Under the pieces are notes generated by a model that was not told where the DNA came from, made no database searches, and was given only the letters and a program-made list of their open reading frames with translations. This document shows, piece by piece, positions 62,922 to 64,000 of a stretch of 64,000 nt of DNA. This DNA comes from Bacteroidales bacterium. Its GTDB lineage: Bacteria > Bacteroidota > Bacteroidia > Bacteroidales > UBA12077. Positions within the stretch are counted from its first letter, which is position 1; every line of letters starts with the position of its first letter. The position numbers and the translations under genes were made by a program. Location: positions 1-64,000 of the forward strand of contig JANQHE010000016.1 of NCBI GenBank assembly GCA_028282785.1, written 5' to 3'.

Positions 62922-64000
62922 TTGAGAATTTTCATAAGATCACATAAATCGGCTTTTAGAAATAAAGGATTATTTGTTATCCTTTTTCTTTATGCTTTGT
63001 CTTCTTGCAGCCCGGTGAAATATGTCCCGGAAGATCAATATTTACTTGATAGATATCGCATAAAAGTTCGTGAGGGAAAAGTAAAAAAAGATGAAATCAG
63101 AAATTATGTTAGGCAAAAACCTAATAAACGCGTTCTTGGAATTCGGTTTCATCTTGGTATGTACAATTTGTCTAATAAAGATAGTGACCGGGGATTAAGC
63201 AATTGGCTCAGAAAAATTGGAGAAGAACCTGTTATTTATGACGAATTCTTAGCAGAAAAGTCTGTTGATTATCTTAAAACATATTTAAATAATAAAGGAT
63301 ATTATAACTCCATAGTTAAAGATACGGTTCAGTTAAAAAGAAAAAGAGCAAGAATTCAGTATAATATTGAGGCATATGAACCATATAAAATAAATAGCAT
63401 TAAGTTTAAGTGCACGGATTCAATTCTTGCAAAAGATTTCTTCCCGGATACAATTAATACAGTTATAAAAACCGGCGATAATTTCGATTTGGATATTTTG
63501 GAAGATGAACGTAAACGAATTGAAGAAAATTTGAAAAACAGGGGTTATTATAGTTTTAACAAAGAATTTGTTTTTTTTCAAGCAGATAGTTCTGCAAAAA
63601 ATATGGAAGTCGATCTGGTTTTAAATATTCACCAGGCACAACAAAAAGATTCGAACAATATTGTTTATAAAACACACCATAAAAAATATAAAATAAATAG
63701 AGTTTATGTTTTTACAAATTTCGATCAAAAAGAAGCTTTGAGTCTGGGTGATGATTATTACAAAGATTTAGACACTACTTATTTGGATGGAATTTATTAT
63801 ATCACAAAAGGACAGGATAAACTTAATAAAAGGGTAATTAACCAATCCAACTTTATTCAGGAAAATGAGTTTTATTCATTAGGTGATGTCAATAGGACTT
63901 ACAAGCACTTAAATTCGTTAAGATTATTTAAAATTATAAATATCCAGTTTGATAAAATAGACTCGTTGCAAAATGACACAAGCATAGTAGGTTATGTCGA
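62922..64000 (+). CDS. TamL-like Omp85 lipoprotein (partial, runs off the window)
   Basis: An open frame of about 359 codons begins at TTG 62922 and is still open at the window end. It has a basic N-terminus, a hydrophobic segment (GLFVILFLYALSSC) and a lipobox with Cys near residue 28, so it is predicted to be a lipoprotein. POTRA-like units then follow, e.g. VDYLKTYLNNKGYYNS, KRIEENLKNRGYYSFNKEFVFF and NRTYKHLNSLRLFKIINIQF. Lipid anchor plus POTRA repeats matches the Bacteroidetes TamL proteins (BamA/TamA-like barrel with a lipidated N-terminus). The barrel lies outside the window. The TTG is the first plausible start before the signal segment, and no ATG competes. Confidence 0.85.
   Translation, partial: MRIFIRSHKSAFRNKGLFVILFLYALSSCSPVKYVPEDQYLLDRYRIKVREGKVKKDEIRNYVRQKPNKRVLGIRFHLGMYNLSNKDSDRGLSNWLRKIGEEPVIYDEFLAEKSVDYLKTYLNNKGYYNSIVKDTVQLKRKRARIQYNIEAYEPYKINSIKFKCTDSILAKDFFPDTINTVIKTGDNFDLDILEDERKRIEENLKNRGYYSFNKEFVFFQADSSAKNMEVDLVLNIHQAQQKDSNNIVYKTHHKKYKINRVYVFTNFDQKEALSLGDDYYKDLDTTYLDGIYYITKGQDKLNKRVINQSNFIQENEFYSLGDVNRTYKHLNSLRLFKIINIQFDKIDSLQNDTSIVGYV

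Overview
The window reads as chromosomal DNA of an AT-rich member of the Bacteroidota, most likely a marine, anaerobic or facultative Bacteroidales/Marinilabiliales-type organism. Supporting signs are a SusC/SusD pair, a PorT homologue plus a protein with a type IX secretion (T9SS) C-terminal domain, a single-subunit pyruvate:ferredoxin oxidoreductase, the short Bacteroidetes primary sigma factor, Bacteroidetes-type promoters (-7 TAnnTTTG with -33 TTG), several TTG starts, and a tmRNA tag ending GENNYALAA. No prophage, CRISPR array, rRNA or tRNA was seen. The exact genus cannot be fixed from sequence reading alone.

Layout. 1-1.7 kb: an RNHCP zinc-ribbon protein, a small GIY-YIG nuclease directly behind the tmRNA gene, and the tmRNA itself, all on the minus strand. 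1.8-5 kb: a saccharopine/alanine dehydrogenase-like enzyme and a LytS/LytTR two-component pair. 5.4-11.7 kb: SusC and SusD, then an outer-membrane barrel and a MORN-repeat protein. 11.8-15.4 kb: rpe, the primary sigma factor and, divergently, rho. 15.6-22.6 kb: central carbon metabolism (pyruvate:ferredoxin oxidoreductase, a dihydroorotate-dehydrogenase-like protein, methylglyoxal synthase, and a carboxyltransferase whose biotin domain has lost its biotinyl-lysine). 22.9-24 kb: ruvX-def, followed by a MITE-like repeat. 24-29 kb: a large BNR/sortilin-like exported protein, two tandem 40-residue lipoproteins sharing a CPAY motif, and a barrel protein. 29-32 kb: gap, a SiaC-family protein and an ABC permease. 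32.2-34.8 kb: a compact AMMECR1 / acylphosphatase / radical SAM / Memo cluster. 34.9-40.6 kb: small membrane proteins, an acyl-CoA reductase-miaA-Nudix-glycosyltransferase operon, a second glycosyltransferase and DUF4199. 40.8-42 kb: SRP RNA, then an overlapping HTH / SLOG-type gene pair. 42.1-48.5 kb: transaldolase-like enzyme, threonylcarbamoyl-AMP synthase, TrkH-TrkA and ComEC. 48.6-52.6 kb: a 1336-residue T9SS cargo protein. 53-58 kb: nitroreductase, Omp85 protein, C45-type amide hydrolase and SDR. 57.8-58.2 kb: a composite palindromic repeat. 58.4-64 kb: purL, menaquinone methyltransferase, porT, an rRNA/tRNA methyltransferase, and the start of a TamL-like Omp85 lipoprotein that leaves the window.

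Most of the window is core genome. The parts most worth a second look are the Memo cluster with an AMMECR1 protein lacking the family's RGC signature, the carboxyltransferase with Tyr in place of biotinyl-Lys, the HTH-SLOG overlapping pair beside the SRP RNA, the tandem CPAY mini-lipoproteins, and two dispersed repeats that share one palindromic core inside different terminal repeats.
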